Shown in pieces: positions 53,268 through 63,689 of a stretch of 64,000 bases of DNA. Positions within the stretch are counted from its first letter, which is position 1. Every line of letters begins with the position of its first letter. This DNA is from Ceratorhiza oryzae-sativae (taxonomy: Eukaryota; Basidiomycota; Agaricomycetes; Cantharellales; Ceratobasidiaceae): the NCBI GenBank assembly GCA_030998015.1, contig JARWMV010000233.1, forward strand, positions 2,294,001 through 2,358,000. Reading direction: 5' to 3'. The notes below the pieces were generated by a model that searched no databases, was not told the origin of the DNA, and worked only from the letters and a program-made list of their open reading frames with translations. The position numbers and the translations under genes were made by a program.

Positions 53268-55690
53268 CTAAGGGAATACAAAGAATGGTTTTCCTCCTGA
53301 GTACACCCATTCTACATTTCTTGATACCCATAAGTCCCCTTCTTCCCCCTCTATGTCTGACCAACACTTCATGATTGCCGACTGGCTATTTCCCAGAATA
53401 ACTGTTGGTTGTACCTTCATCCATTTCATGTGTGTGTACCTGCCCATGAAGTCTGCCTCATACTGGCTCAGGGTCTTGAGCAAGTACTTCCTGTTTGACT
53501 GGACCATGTTGTCCAGGATCCAAATGTTGGCATCTTCCAACAAGTTGCCCATGTTCCACACATTGCACATCTGGCTGTGGCAGCCCTTGGATTGTGCATA
53601 CACTGTTTTCCCTGTTCCAGTTTCTCCTTCTATCACCAGGATGCAATGGTGCACCCCTCTTCCCCTCTTCTCAACCTCCTCAGCAAACCATCTGTCTGCT
53701 CAGTCGATGTGCTCCTGGTCTTCCAGGACCTCTAACTCCACAGGGATTGCAGGCATGCAACCCTGGTCTTCCTTGTATGTGTACTTGGCATATGCTCATA
53801 CTGAGTTCCATGTTGTCACCATCTGGAGGGGGCAGAGGTGCTTGAATGCCTGGTAGTACTCCTGTTTTGTTGCCAAGGTGACAATCTCCATCCCATCCTC
53901 CAAGTCTGCCTCCATCCTTGACTGTTTTCCACCCTTTGCCTTCACCAAGATCTCCTCCAACCTTTCCAAGGTCATGTCCCCTGCCATCAAGTTCTCTATC
54001 TCCTCGCCATTAGCGCTGATGTCCTTCCAGAGATAGTTGAAGGCTATTATGGATCACTAACATTTTCTATTATTTTAGTCTGCTCTGCCAACCTCAAGCA
54101 ATGCCTCTGTAATTAAATTGTGAAATACTTGAATTTGTATGCACTCAAAATTGTACTATTTTCCGTTCCATTAAATAGTACAAATTTCCCGCTCTCCAAC
54201 GCATATTTTATTAAGTTTTTACGATAAGATCTCAGAGAGATACAGAGGTTGCGATATTTCCTCTTATCAGGAGATATTGATTACAACATCGCAACACTCA
54301 TATCTCGGCAACCGCTTACGCTATCAAAGCGATCTTGTGCTCTATCAATAGCTAATCTTCGGCGGTATCTGCTGCCCGAAGATCGTCGCGATCCACCGGA
54401 TCCTCACACCGGAATGGCCCGAAGATCATTAGAATCTTACTGGACCATCAATCAAGATCTAATGACTCCAGTGAGTCAGGAGAGCTTCCCAAATTGATCC
54501 AGAAGCTTCTCTGACTCACTTTATGACTCACTGAGATGTAGCCTCTGTTCATTACATGTATATACTATGATAATATGATCTACAAGCCAATAGCAGGTCT
54601 CAGATGCATCAACGCCTTTGATCCACACCCTGTCTTTACTCTTTTATCCTATACTGGTCTAGGGTGTACCCCAAGTATAGCAGTACCCTCTTTTGATGAT
54701 TGCACTGGCATGCATGTATCTATTTGGCTCTGGAATGCCCTCCTCAGGGTATAAAAGGACCTCCTCTGAGGCCCTTCCAGCACCCTCCTCCTCTACTCAA
54801 CCCAGACTGGTTATTGGTTTCTTTTCTCTTTCTATCTCTCTTGTCTGTGTGTGATTTCTTATATAACTAGTACTGAGGAATAAAGTACCATATTAGTTAT
54901 ATACTGTCTGATTCATTGTATCTTATATACAGAGATATATAAGGATACAATATTGCCTGATTGAGCATGACATTAAGTACCAGCTATTAGAGGAAATCTA
55001 AGTACCTGTAGCTGAGGAAGTACACGCATTAGGCAGCCCACCATTTATCCTATAAGCTATCACTTAAGTCTAGTATTAAGATTAGTATCAGTTAGTCCAA
55101 GCAACTAGGGCTGAACTACATTTAAGATATCTAAGGGAACCTGACCATAGTAGTCTTGCTCTTTATACCTCTAAATTAGTCAGTTTACACTGTGAAAGAT
55201 TAAGACTACCTTGAGTGTTACTTGATTGCATTGCAACTACTTTGAGCCTTCTTACTCTAGTCTAAGAAGTATTGAGTACGATTAGTGTATACTAACCTAT
55301 CTACATTTGCTTAAGCTCTAGATATTCGAGTGTACCCTGACCTGTAACAAAGGCGTCCCTTGCTGGGTTGCCTCCTGGCCCATCCTTGAGGTCTTTGGGC
55401 TGTATGTTGGGGTGTTGCCCCTCGAAGTCCCAGAACCCCACGTTCTGGGTGATCCACCCACCCTTCCATTCCTGAATGATGGAGAGGGCGTGGACGTGCA
55501 GGGGCCAGGTTGGGTTGTAGTTCAGCTCTTCCAGGTTGTGCTGTTCAACCACAGCTAAAGTTGCCCAGTGATTGGGCAAGTGGAGGCAGAACGCCTTGTA
55601 TTGGGCAGCAAGCCCACTTGAGGGCTGATCATGTAGCTTCGACCAGGTCAGCAGCACCGCCCTGGTCTGGACATGGAATCAGGGCCAGTG
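53268..55690 (-). pseudogene. CRESS-DNA replication initiator (Rep), endogenised and broken
   Basis: Rep nicks and helicase-unwinds circular single-stranded DNA during rolling-circle replication. The N-terminal HUH nuclease has motif I (LLTWSK, about 55655-55640), motif II (HVH, 55498-55490), a GRS-like box (FEGQHPNIQ, about 55426-55400) and motif III YxxKD (54035-54021). The SF3 helicase has Walker A GETGTGKT (53627-53604), Walker B WILDN (about 53525-53508; the usual second Asp is Asn) and motif C VILGN (ending 53388). This order fits Genomoviridae or Geminiviridae Reps; fungal hosts favour the former. Breaks: a family A LTR (54045-55349) between GRS and motif III, TGA stops at 53796-53798 and 53700-53702, and a TGA just upstream of motif I. 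Integration in the fungal genome is inferred from the surrounding transposons. Confidence 0.82.
54045..55349 (+). mobile_element. Solo LTR, family A (1305 bp), CpG-rich copy
   Basis: Starts TATTATGG (one change from TGTTATGG) and ends CTGTAACA, with perfect target-site duplication AAGGC (54040-54044 and 55350-55354). CpG sites in 54290-54425 are mostly retained. TATAAAAG at 54750-54757. It splits the Rep relic. Confidence 0.95.
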
Positions 55691-55707
55691 CGGTTTTGGT
55701 TGGCTCT

Positions 55708-55905
55708 TCAGACCTGCAATCCATCAGCATAAGCTGTGTAGAAGCGGGTGAGGGGGCTCAGCTTGATTCCAAGGATGCCAGCAATGGTGATGCCAACCTC
55801 CACCCTGTGCTTGATTTGTTTGGCTGGGGTGTTCCCACATTTGAGCCATCTTCGCTTAGCATTGTTGGTGTTTTTAGAGGTAGATGCATCTTGTGGGGAG
55901 GGCAT
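55708..55905 (-). CDS. Small ORF upstream of Rep, function unknown
   Basis: 65 codons, beginning MPSPQDASTSKNTNNAKRRW and with a basic N-terminal half. It is in a different frame from Rep and ends about 15 nt before the Rep frame becomes open. It could be an upstream exon of Rep or a chance frame. I found no convincing splice pair joining it to Rep. Confidence 0.25.
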   Translation of the reverse strand: MPSPQDASTSKNTNNAKRRWLKCGNTPAKQIKHRVEVGITIAGILGIKLSPLTRFYTAYADGLQV

Positions 55906-56324
55906 GAGATGATAGCCACTTTTACCCCCAAAGGCATCCCCTAGATATACCCTCTCTGGTTGTTGTGGTCATGTGGTTTCCTGATGTAGGCTTGTGCTGG
56001 TTATGACACATCTCCAAGGGGTGCCCTTCCTGTGTTCCCCTGCATCAGCCTTATTCCTCACTATGCTTGGGGCCTCTGCTCCTCCACTTTGGTCGGTGCC
56101 CCCTCTCCGACCCCTCCAGTAGTTAGGGGGTAGCATATATTCACATGACTAGGCTAGGTCATGTGATTCCTGTGCTTTGTTGTTTGTTCTCTGGCAGATG
56201 GTCACATGTCTGTTGGTGTCACCTGACCAGACTTTGTTTTGATGTTTGTGCAAGTTATTGTGTTGCACTGTGATTTTTTAATGTTTGTGGTTTTGTTGTT
56301 TCCCTTCCTCATCCCGTCTTTACT
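55906..56324. other. Intergenic region between divergent Rep and the two-exon ORF
   Basis: Contains the 9-bp-stem hairpin at 56141-56166 and several GTCACATG/CATGTGAC words. I found no TAATATTAC-type nonanucleotide. No coding support. Confidence 0.35.
56141..56166. other. Perfect hairpin, 9-bp stem and 8-nt loop
   Basis: TCACATGAC pairs with GTCATGTGA around the loop TAGGCTAG. It lies in the intergenic region between the divergent Rep relic and the two-exon ORF, where CRESS-DNA replicons carry their origin stem-loop. The loop lacks the canonical nonanucleotide, so an origin role is speculative. Confidence 0.45.
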
Positions 56325-56857
56325 ATGCATGTTATTTCCCTTAACTACAATCCCCTTGACTGCACCTGCTGGTCTCTCCCTGAGGGGGAGTACTGTGCCT
56401 ACTGTGATGCTGTGTGCAACGCCTCCCTTGAAGACTTCTATGGAGGTGTTGGGGATTGGTTCTTCTGTGGGGTGGCAGGTATGTGTGCCTGTTCTTCATC
56501 AGTCTCATGTTGCTTACTTGCTCTGTAGAAGAGCACATACTCCTCAATGGTCAGGCCCATGAGGCCACCCTTGAGCGTGTCTGGGTGCTTGTTGATCAGG
56601 ACTACAAGTCCTTTGAGGAGTGGTCTCACCAGGCCACTCTTGCCAAATTCTTTGAGGAGGGCTCTGCCCCCTTGTTTGATGAGGCTTTGCCCTTTGCAGC
56701 GTCTGGTTCTGGGTGTTTCCAGAACTACATGGCTGACTTCCCAGGGGGGGAGGCCCCTTGGCTGCAGCCCACTACCTGGTCAGTTGTTCCAACAAATAAG
56801 AAGGATAAAAAGGGCAAGAAGCCCTATACCTGGCCCCTCAAGGGCAAATGTAAATAG
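56325..56857 (+). CDS. Open two-exon gene, 160 aa, function unknown
   Basis: Exon 1 is 56325-56478 (ATG at 56325), then a 50-nt intron 56479-56528 (GTATGT...CTGTAG), then exon 2 56529-56857. The frame stays open across the junction and ends at TAG. Exon 1 is rich in Cys and aromatic residues (DCTCWSLPEGEYCAYCDAVC, then DWFFCGV). Exon 2 has FEEWSHQATLAKFFEEG and ends in a Lys-rich tail (NKKDKKGKKPYTWPLKGKCK). No known domain. It is one of few frames here without a lesion. It points away from Rep across the hairpin region, a capsid-gene position in ambisense CRESS genomes, but it is short and I see no capsid signature. Confidence 0.5.
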
Positions 56858-56936
56858 AGAGTAAAATGTATTAGGTTTGATATGTAAAAATAAAACTCTT
56901 ATACATTTGAGAAAAAATCCATGGGAGGCAAAGTGG

Positions 56937-57860
56937 TCATATGGGGGCTGGTTCCAACAGTGGCACCTCCTCCAGAGCTTTGACAAGCTCATTTTCCCAT
57001 TGGTCCCAGTCCTGTTTGGCTTCCTCCACAGATGGGTCCAGGGTGGGTTCCTTTATCACTGGCTTTGCTTCTTCCTCAGCCACGACCAGTGATTCTAGGC
57101 TTGATGTAAGGCTTGTCATATCTGTGTCATAATTGGTGTTTTTGTTTGGGTGCACCTTCGCCCAATTTCAGAAGTCACTCATGTTTGCCTGCTTTGTCCT
57201 GATAGCAGTAAACATCTCATCAGTGGTAGTTGCTTTGAGCAGTCCCACATACAGTGCAGCTGGTGTCAACTTCCACTCTTCCAACAATGCCTTGGCCTGG
57301 CACTCCACCTCCCAGTCCCCCCGTCTGCCATTTGGCCTGCAGCCCTCCTCTGTTGTCTTGCTGCCTTGGCCACCATGTTGACCGTTGGTCCCACAATATC
57401 GTCAATGATGTACATTGGTGTTCTTAGCAAGGTGTTTCTTGTTGTTGGCTTCCAGCTCCCATGCCATATCAGGACCCCTAACCTGGGATCCAGGTACTTG
57501 TCATTGTTGATCCAGTTCCTTTCATCCCTTAACTTCTTTGGGATGTATGCTAGGTTAGCCCCTGGCAACAGTCACTCAGCGTACCTCTGGGTGTCTTCCA
57601 CACTGGAGCAGTACATCCCTAGTTTAGGACAATTTTCCCTGCCAGGGTAGGGTGCTGGCTACCTAGTGGTGGGTGGCTGCCAAAGTGGGGCCACCTGATT
57701 TTCAACAAGTGGTATGTAACAGTTGGGATGTGCAACTGGGTGAGTGATGAAAGGCATGTTTTGGGGTTTTGCAGGTGTATTGTGGTGCAAGTGAGGTGGT
57801 AGAGCAGGTTCTGGCCTTTCTTGGGTATCCTGGATGGCTCTTTTTAAAGCTTTCCAGGTC
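56937..57860 (-). pseudogene. Unrecognised decayed ORF between Rep region and Gypsy element H
   Basis: A minus-strand frame from about 57860 (HHNTPAKPQNMPFITHPVAH) runs through two stops (about 57660 and 57570) into KKLRDERNWINNDKYLDPRL and RTPMYIIDDIVGPTVNM. Near 57350, at a run of G, it shifts frame and continues with AKALLEEWKLTPAALYVGLL and, after another TGA, DMTSLTSSLESLVVAEEEAK, ending at 56937. About 290 residues of coherent composition. It overlaps the last codons of Gypsy element H only at the extreme 5' end. No family recognised. Confidence 0.45.
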
Positions 57861-59106
57861 CTTGTTTGGTTCTCTTTGGCCTGCCTTTTGAGTCACCTGA
57901 GTGCTGACTTGTCTTGACTGGCATTGGTGCATCTGGTAAGTGCCTTTGCAAGTCATTTAGAACCTCTTTCATGACAGCAAACTTGCTGGCATGTTCCATT
58001 GTGTCTTCTATTGGGTCATAGCCCTTCCATCTGATTTGGTAAAACAGCTCACCATTCTGCCATTCATAATTTGCAATGTGGTCCACCTCATACTCCTCCT
58101 CTCCTGCTTCTGTTATGATTGGTGGTGGTTTGGCCTGCCTTCTTTGGAAGTCTTTATCTTCTGTGAATGGCAAGAGGAGATTTACATGGAATACGTTGTG
58201 TACGCATATGGTTTTAGGTAGGTCCAGGCGATATGCATGGGATGAGATCTTTTCTGTGATTTCAAAAGGGCCCCCTTTTCAGTTGTCCAATTTCTTGGAG
58301 GGTCTCTTGGACAAGAGGTTTGTTAGGAGCAGCCAAACCTTGTCCCCTACCTTGAATTCCTTCCCTTTCTTTTCCATTTGTTGGTGTAATTCCATTGAGG
58401 CTCTTGCCTCATCCCATACTTTTTCCATTTGATTACGCATGTTGTCTGCAGCAGGTGCCTCAGACAGTTCTTCTCCCTCTTGGACAACCAATCTTGGGTT
58501 TTTTCCATATACCATTTCAAATGGGGTTTGTCCTGTTGTAGCATTTACATGGTTGTTATGGCAGAATTCAGCAATGGGTAACCATTTTACCTAATCATCT
58601 TGTCTATAATTGCAGAAGGTTCTTAAGAACCCTTCTACCCATTGATTTGTTCTTTCCAACAGTCCATCTGTTTCTGGATGGAAGGCAGTGGAGAATCTGG
58701 GCTTTGTCCCAATTCCCTTGTATAGGGCCTTTAGGAATTGGCTGTTAAAGGTTGGCCCTCAGTCTGAGACAGTGGTTTCTGGGGTCCTGTGATGTCTCCA
58801 TACCTCCCTTATGAATATTTCTGCCAGTTCTTCTGCATTGGTGCTCTCCAGACATGGTACGAAATGGGCCTGCTGGGAGAAGCAATCTACAACTGTCAAG
58901 ATGCTGTCATACCCCTTTGAGACAGGTAATTTGACAATGAAATCATATGCAACATCTGCCCATGGTTTCCATGGGATTGGTAAGGGCTTCAGGGGAGCGC
59001 CTTGTTTGTGTCCTTTGCTTCTTTGACACGTTTCACAAGATTCCACATATCAGTTTACTTGGGCCTTCATTCCTGGCCAGTAGTAATCCCTTGATAGTAA
59101 TTCTAG
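57844..59106 (-). pseudogene. Integrase and chromodomain of Gypsy element H
   Basis: Order: zinc-binding end YVESCETCQRSKGHKQGA; core Asp in ILTVVDCFSQQAHFVPC, second Asp in TPETTVSD (followed by a TGA), Glu in TDGLLERTNQWVEGFL; KVGDKVWLLLTNLLSKRPSK; a chromodomain with GEEEYEVDHIANYEWQNGEL and YQIRWKGYDPIEDTMEHASK (58173-57844). Stops at about 59107, 59053, 58757, 58592 and 58278, mostly TGA where the family has Arg. A sixth residue set in the chromodomain (typically W in DTWE) reads DTME. No 3' LTR is recognisable beyond 57844. Confidence 0.9.
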
Positions 59107-59857
59107 TGTTCAGGCTTGTCCCTGATGACCTGCCACTGGGGCATCATGGCACTCCTCAAGGAGGCTCAACCTCAAGTCCTTGTCATCTGGGATGTAGAGC
59201 CTATTGTCATACCTTACTAGGCCCTCCTTCATTTTGTACCATCTAAATTCCTTCTGTACTGAGGGCAGTAGTTGTTCTTTATTTGCCATGCTCAGCCTTA
59301 AGGATCTGATAGATTTGTCTTCTTCCTGAGCTTCTTTAAGCTCCTCCCAGAAATTCCCCTGTACCTCTGCCTTGAAACCTATGAACCTTTCTTCTGGAAT
59401 CATGATCTGTGGTTCCATAGGGGTGTCCCCATGGTCACTCCTCCTGGAAAGGGTGTCTGGCTTCTGTGAGAGTTTCCCTGGTCTATACACAATCTGAAAA
59501 TGGAAGGGTGCCAGAGTGAGATACCATCTGGTGTGCCTTCTATTCCACATCTGGGCATTTTGCCAGTACTGGAGGTTCCTATGGTCAGTGTATATCACAA
59601 TAGGTTCTTCTGTCCCTTCTAGGTATAACCTCCAGTGCTCTAAGGACCTAATGATTGCAAGCAACTCCTTGTTGTAGGTGTCATAATTTTTCTCTGGTGG
59701 GGTGAAGCTCTTCGATAGGAAGGCAATTGGATGCAATCGGTTGTCATCATCCTTTTGGCTTAGTACTGCCCCCATGGCCACTCCTGAGGTGTCTGTTTCC
59801 AGTATGTATGGCTTGTTTGGGTTTGGGTGGATTAAGACTGGTTCTCTTGCTACTGCT
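59107..59857 (-). pseudogene. RNase H and integrase linker of Gypsy element H
   Basis: Open for 223 codons (59781-59110). RNase H: PYILETDTSGVAMGAVLSQK, NYDTYNKELLAIIRSLEHWR and YTDHRNLQYW. A connection follows (FQIVYRPGKLSQKPDTLSRR), then the HH part of the integrase zinc domain (LLEECHDAPVAGHQGQA). A TAA at about 59857 separates it from RT. Confidence 0.92.
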
Positions 59858-59859
59858 TC

Positions 59860-60723
59860 TTAAATAGCTTCAAATGCTTCTTGTTGTTTTCTTTCCCACA
59901 GGAATTTGACATCTTTTTGAGTGAGATCTGTGAGGGGTTTGGCTAAGGTGCTAAACTTCTCTATCCATCTTCTATAGAACCCCATGAAGCCTAGGAATGC
60001 TTGGACTTCTTTTACTGTGTTAGGTTCTGGCCATTCTAGTACTGCCTTTACCTTTTCCTTTTCCATCAATATCCCTTCTGGGGATATGATGATTCCAATG
60101 AAGCTTACCTCCTTCACAAAGAACTGACACTTGTGTGGTTTGAGGAAGAGGTGGTTTTCCCTCATTCTTCTTAGCACTTCCCTGACATGTTGTATGTGTT
60201 CTTCCCTGTTTCTGGAAAACACTAGTACATCGTCCATGTAGATTACCACATAATCATCTATTATGTCATGGAACTTTTCCATCATGAACCTTGTAAAGGT
60301 TCTTGGTCCTTCTTTTACTCCAAATGGCATGACCAAGCATTCAAACTGGCCTTCTCCTGTCCTGAAAGCTGTTTTCTATTCGTCTCCCTCTTTTACCCTG
60401 ATATTGTTGAACCCCCATTGAACATCCATTTTTGAATAGATGGTTGTGTCCTTCAGTCTCTCAATCAATTCTATTTGAATTGGAAGTGGAAACCTGTCTG
60501 GCTTGGTGATGTCATTCATCTTACAGTAGTCAACTACCAACCTAAGCCCTCCATCTGCTTTGTTCACATAGAAACAGGGTGCAGCTACAACTGACTGGCT
60601 GGGCCTTATTTTTCCATTTCTTAGTTCCTCCTCTAGGTACTCCCTGAGCACCTTTGTTTCTGCTGGTGACATACTGTACCTCTTTGCAGGCTTTGGCAGT
60701 TCCACTCCCTTGATCAGGTCCAT
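59860..60723 (-). pseudogene. Reverse transcriptase of Gypsy element H
   Basis: RT blocks: GKIRPSQSVVAAPCFYVNKA, GGLRLVVDYCKMNDITKPDR, MDVQWGFNNIRVKEGDE, then after a TAG (about 60373-60375, family Trp) VMPFGVKEGPRTFTRFMMEK and the catalytic YVVIYMDDVLVFSRN (about 60250-60210). The thumb continues with FLGFMGFYRRWIEKFSTLAK. The catalytic box is intact. Confidence 0.93.
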
Positions 60724-60741
60724 TTTGAGGTCCAGGTTTCC

Positions 60742-61257
60742 TCAGTGGGGTGGAAGTTCTTGGAAACCTTCTTCCCCAAACAGGTCTTTGAAATCCCTAA
60801 ATTCTTCTGGGATTTGTAGGCTTTCACTTGCTGCCCTTGCCTTGATTTCATCTGGGTATGAGATGGTAAGGTCTTTCCAATCTATGATAGGTTCTGCTTC
60901 TTCAAGCCATTCTTTCCCTAGGACTATGTCTGTGTCACCTAGGGTCATCACATAAAGGGAGCATTTCAGTGTCTTCCCTTCCACTTCAATATTTAGTTCT
61001 GCCCTTTCTTCTATGGCATCCTTGATTTCATTTCCATCAATGGCCACAATTGATTTCTTGTGTTTGAGGGGAGTGGTCGGAATCCCCTTTTCCCTTGAAT
61101 AGGCCTTATTGATGAAGTTGGTTGAAGATCCTGAGTCAATCAGTGTCTTTGCTGGTTCCATGATTCCCTCTACTGTAGTGTATATTATTGATTGATTACT
61201 AGACTTCTTGAGGTAACATACATCTGTGGTAGGGGTTATATTGGGGTCCTCCAACAT
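60742..61257 (-). pseudogene. Aspartic protease of Gypsy element H
   Basis: Contains KTLIDSGSSTNFINKAYS (active site Asp-Ser-Gly), KSIVAIDGNEIKDAIEERAE and DTDIVLGKEWLEEAEPIIDW, the Gypsy protease blocks, then the linker into RT. A TGA at 60742-60744 breaks the polyprotein. Confidence 0.9.
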
Positions 61258-61274
61258 GGAAGTGGTAGGACCAA

Positions 61275-61477
61275 TTAGTTTTCCAACTCAGAGCTGCTTT
61301 CTTCTTCAACTTGTCTGCTGGCCTTCCCTTGTATCTTAGCTTTGTTGTAGGTCCACTGGCCTTGGCAGTCCTTCAGGACATGCCCTGATTTACCACATTT
61401 GATACAGAGTCCTTCTTTCCTTTGCCTGTCTTTTTCACTGTTTGGTATTCTTACCACATTGTTAGTTTGGGTATTCC
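61275..61477 (-). pseudogene. Gag C terminus of Gypsy element H, truncated by element F
   Basis: Carries one CCHC zinc knuckle, CIKCGKSGHVLKDC (about 61405-61364), a Lys/Gln-rich linker and an acidic end (EEESSSELEN). The rest of gag, and any 5' LTR, is missing: family F LTR sequence starts at 61483. Confidence 0.85.
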
Positions 61478-61482
61478 CCTGT

Positions 61483-62008
61483 TGTCATGGCCTAGACCAT
61501 GATGTGGATTTTATTATGATTTTCCTATATTTTATAAATCTCACTTTTTCATATTTTTTGGACAAGTCCTGTTTAATTAGATATATGCATAGAATTACTT
61601 ACATGATCATGTGACCTTGTTGTTGTTTACATTCTGTTTGTACCTTCTGGAATATTCTGTTACATGGCACCATTCTTACATCGTACGATAGTCGTCTTGC
61701 ACCATATGTGTATGTGATATAGCTCATTGTATGAATATATAAGGGAGAGTCTGAGAGCCTTAAGCCTCAGAACTCAACCTCCTGTTGTATCCCTCTACTA
61801 CCTGTGTGACTTACAGTCCATAGTCCCTGCCCAGTCCTCTTAAGGACAAGTGCACCTACTTCCACATCCTTGCATCTTATCACACCCCTACTCCTTGTCG
61901 CATGTCTCCCCCTTGATGTTGTGACTTAGACCTCCAGCATCGTTGCCCATAGGTCTCCCATTGTCCCCTTAGATGTTTGGGTCATCCTTCCTGGTTGTAG
62001 CTCTGACA
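61483..62008 (+). mobile_element. 5' LTR of Gypsy element F (526 bp)
   Basis: TGTCATGGCC...GCTCTGACA, plus orientation, followed by a leader and gag, so this LTR belongs to an element extending past the right edge. The pentamer before it is CCTGT; its partner would lie outside the window. It retains CpG sites (for example CGTACGATAGTCG), suggesting a recent insertion. The leader starts TTAGGTTGAGTTCTT, a putative primer-binding site resembling that of element B. Confidence 0.9.
61736..61743 (+). promoter_or_regulatory. TATA-like box of the family F LTR
   Basis: TATATAAG followed by GGAGAGTCTGAGAG, conserved in all four family F LTRs (plus strand near 50592, minus strand near 19300 and 21970). 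Confidence 0.55.
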
Positions 62009-62374
62009 TTAGGTTGAGTTCTTCCTTATCACTCAGGATTGAGATGTACCCCTGTACTAGCCTACTGTGAAATGGAGAAAGGCTTGGACCACATAATAAT
62101 CAAAAGTGGAAAGAGACTATCCAGTAACAGGTGTCTACAAGGCAGAAGGTATCTATTGCCCAACCCTAGGACTCTTGTCCATCACCGCACGTGTTGCAGA
62201 CAGCAAAACACCTGCTTGCAAAGAAAACACTCTATATCATGCCTGCCAATGGCTGTTGATTAGCAGTAGTTATTGTCCAACACTAGGTGTCAGAGCAGCC
62301 ACAGTGTTTGAGAGTGAAAATCCCAGCTTCAAGAGCACCCACCATATATACCTATCCCACTTCCTTTTTTAGCT
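62009..62374 (+). other. Leader of Gypsy element F
   Basis: 366 bp between the LTR and the gag ATG. No ORF0 homologue is present, in contrast to element B. A short plus frame at 62106-62372 has no recognisable motif. Confidence 0.45.
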
Positions 62375-63687
62375 ATGTCTGCACCAAACCCCACTCCCAC
62401 CTGGATTCAGTTTGATGCCACCCAGATTCAAATACCCACCAATCCAGCCAATCTATTAGCATTCACCCACACAATCAAAGACGTGCTGATTGCTATAAAT
62501 AACAACCTTGCAGTATTCATCAATCAACAGTTGGCTGAACTTTCCACTATCAACACCACTCTTCAGAACCACAATACAGGTGTATCTAACCTTGAAACAA
62601 ATGTAGTTGTGCTCCAGGCTGCAGTCCAAGCACCTGGCACAAGCACCTCTGTTGCATGTACTCAAGCACCCAAGTTATCAGCGCCTGCCAAATTCAATGG
62701 TTCAGATAAAAATAAAGCAGTGTCCTTCAGGGTCGTGGTGCCCATTACTTGCAGACTTCTTATCCCTCTGCAACTGTTGATGAGCAGATTGCTTACATCA
62801 TTTCCTGCCTGGATGGCAAAGCCCACAAGTGGCTGGAACCCTACCTGGAAGACAACATTATCAATGGCAATCCAGTCACTTGGCTCCACAATGTCAATGA
62901 TTTCTGGACCCAATTTAACACTTGCTGGAACATTGCCAACAAGACCAAAAATTCCAGGGCAAAATTCAAGTTGCTCAAACAAAAGAATTTGGTCCAAGAA
63001 TATTTCAAGGACTTCCAGACATATTCCCAGGGTCTTGGCTACAACAACACATCTCTTCGTGATCATTTCTATGATGGTCTCATGGTCAAAATCAAGGAGT
63101 TCCTTGTGGCCCAAGACTATGACCACATGGCTGCCAACATCACTTTGCAAACACTTGCAGACAAGGCACTCAGAATTGATCAGCATATTGAGTTGTTCCA
63201 GGCCCAAAATCCATCCTCCAAATCTTCCTCTTCCAATGTGGCTAGCACCTCCACCAAAGCTCCCACTTTGCCATCAGCAGCTCCTCCCAAAGGCCAGGCC
63301 AGGGAAAAGATGTCTGTTGGGGAAAAGGTGTACACACTTGGTCCAGATGGTAAGGCTCGCAAAGGAACAATTTTGGCTATAAACCGCAATGCCAAAGGAC
63401 AGTCGATTCCCACAATCAAATGGAATGACAGATCATCTGAAGAAACTATGTTTAAACAAATCCAAAAAGATTTGCATCTGATCATTGTCACTCCCTCAGC
63501 TGCTACCCTGGCCAAAGGTTCTGGTCCTGGACCCATGGATCTAGATTCAGCTGGGAAAGGAAAAAAGCCTGTTATATGCAGCACTTGTGGTGGTCGTGGC
63601 CATTATTCCAGCACTTGTCCCTCCAAACCCTATTTGGGGCAAGCTGCTTCCCTTTCTGGTGATGAGTTGGAAAACAAGGACACTTGA
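62375..63687 (+). pseudogene. Gag of Gypsy element F with one frameshift
   Basis: The ATG at 62375 starts MSAPNPTPTWIQFDATQIQI, leading through a helical N-terminal part to KFNGSDKNKAVSFR. The frame then shifts at about 62733 and continues (62740-63687) with ATVDEQIAYIISCLDGKAHK, TWLHNVNDFWTQFNTCWNIA, KGTILAINRNAKGQSIPTIK, MDLDSAGKGKK and a zinc knuckle CSTCGGRGHYSSTC. The alignment with the gag of element B places the lesion exactly. Otherwise the gene is open. Confidence 0.92.
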
Positions 63688-63689
63688 AC

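Noticed and set aside
56141..56166. Canonical geminivirus/genomovirus replication origin
   Set aside because: The stem-loop is in a suggestive place, but the loop lacks the TAATATTAC-type nonanucleotide, so it is reported only as a hairpin.
56239..56562. Longer plus-strand frame overlapping exon 1 of the two-exon gene
   Set aside because: The spliced model from 56325 uses a canonical intron and keeps the frame into exon 2, while this frame needs read-through of the intron.
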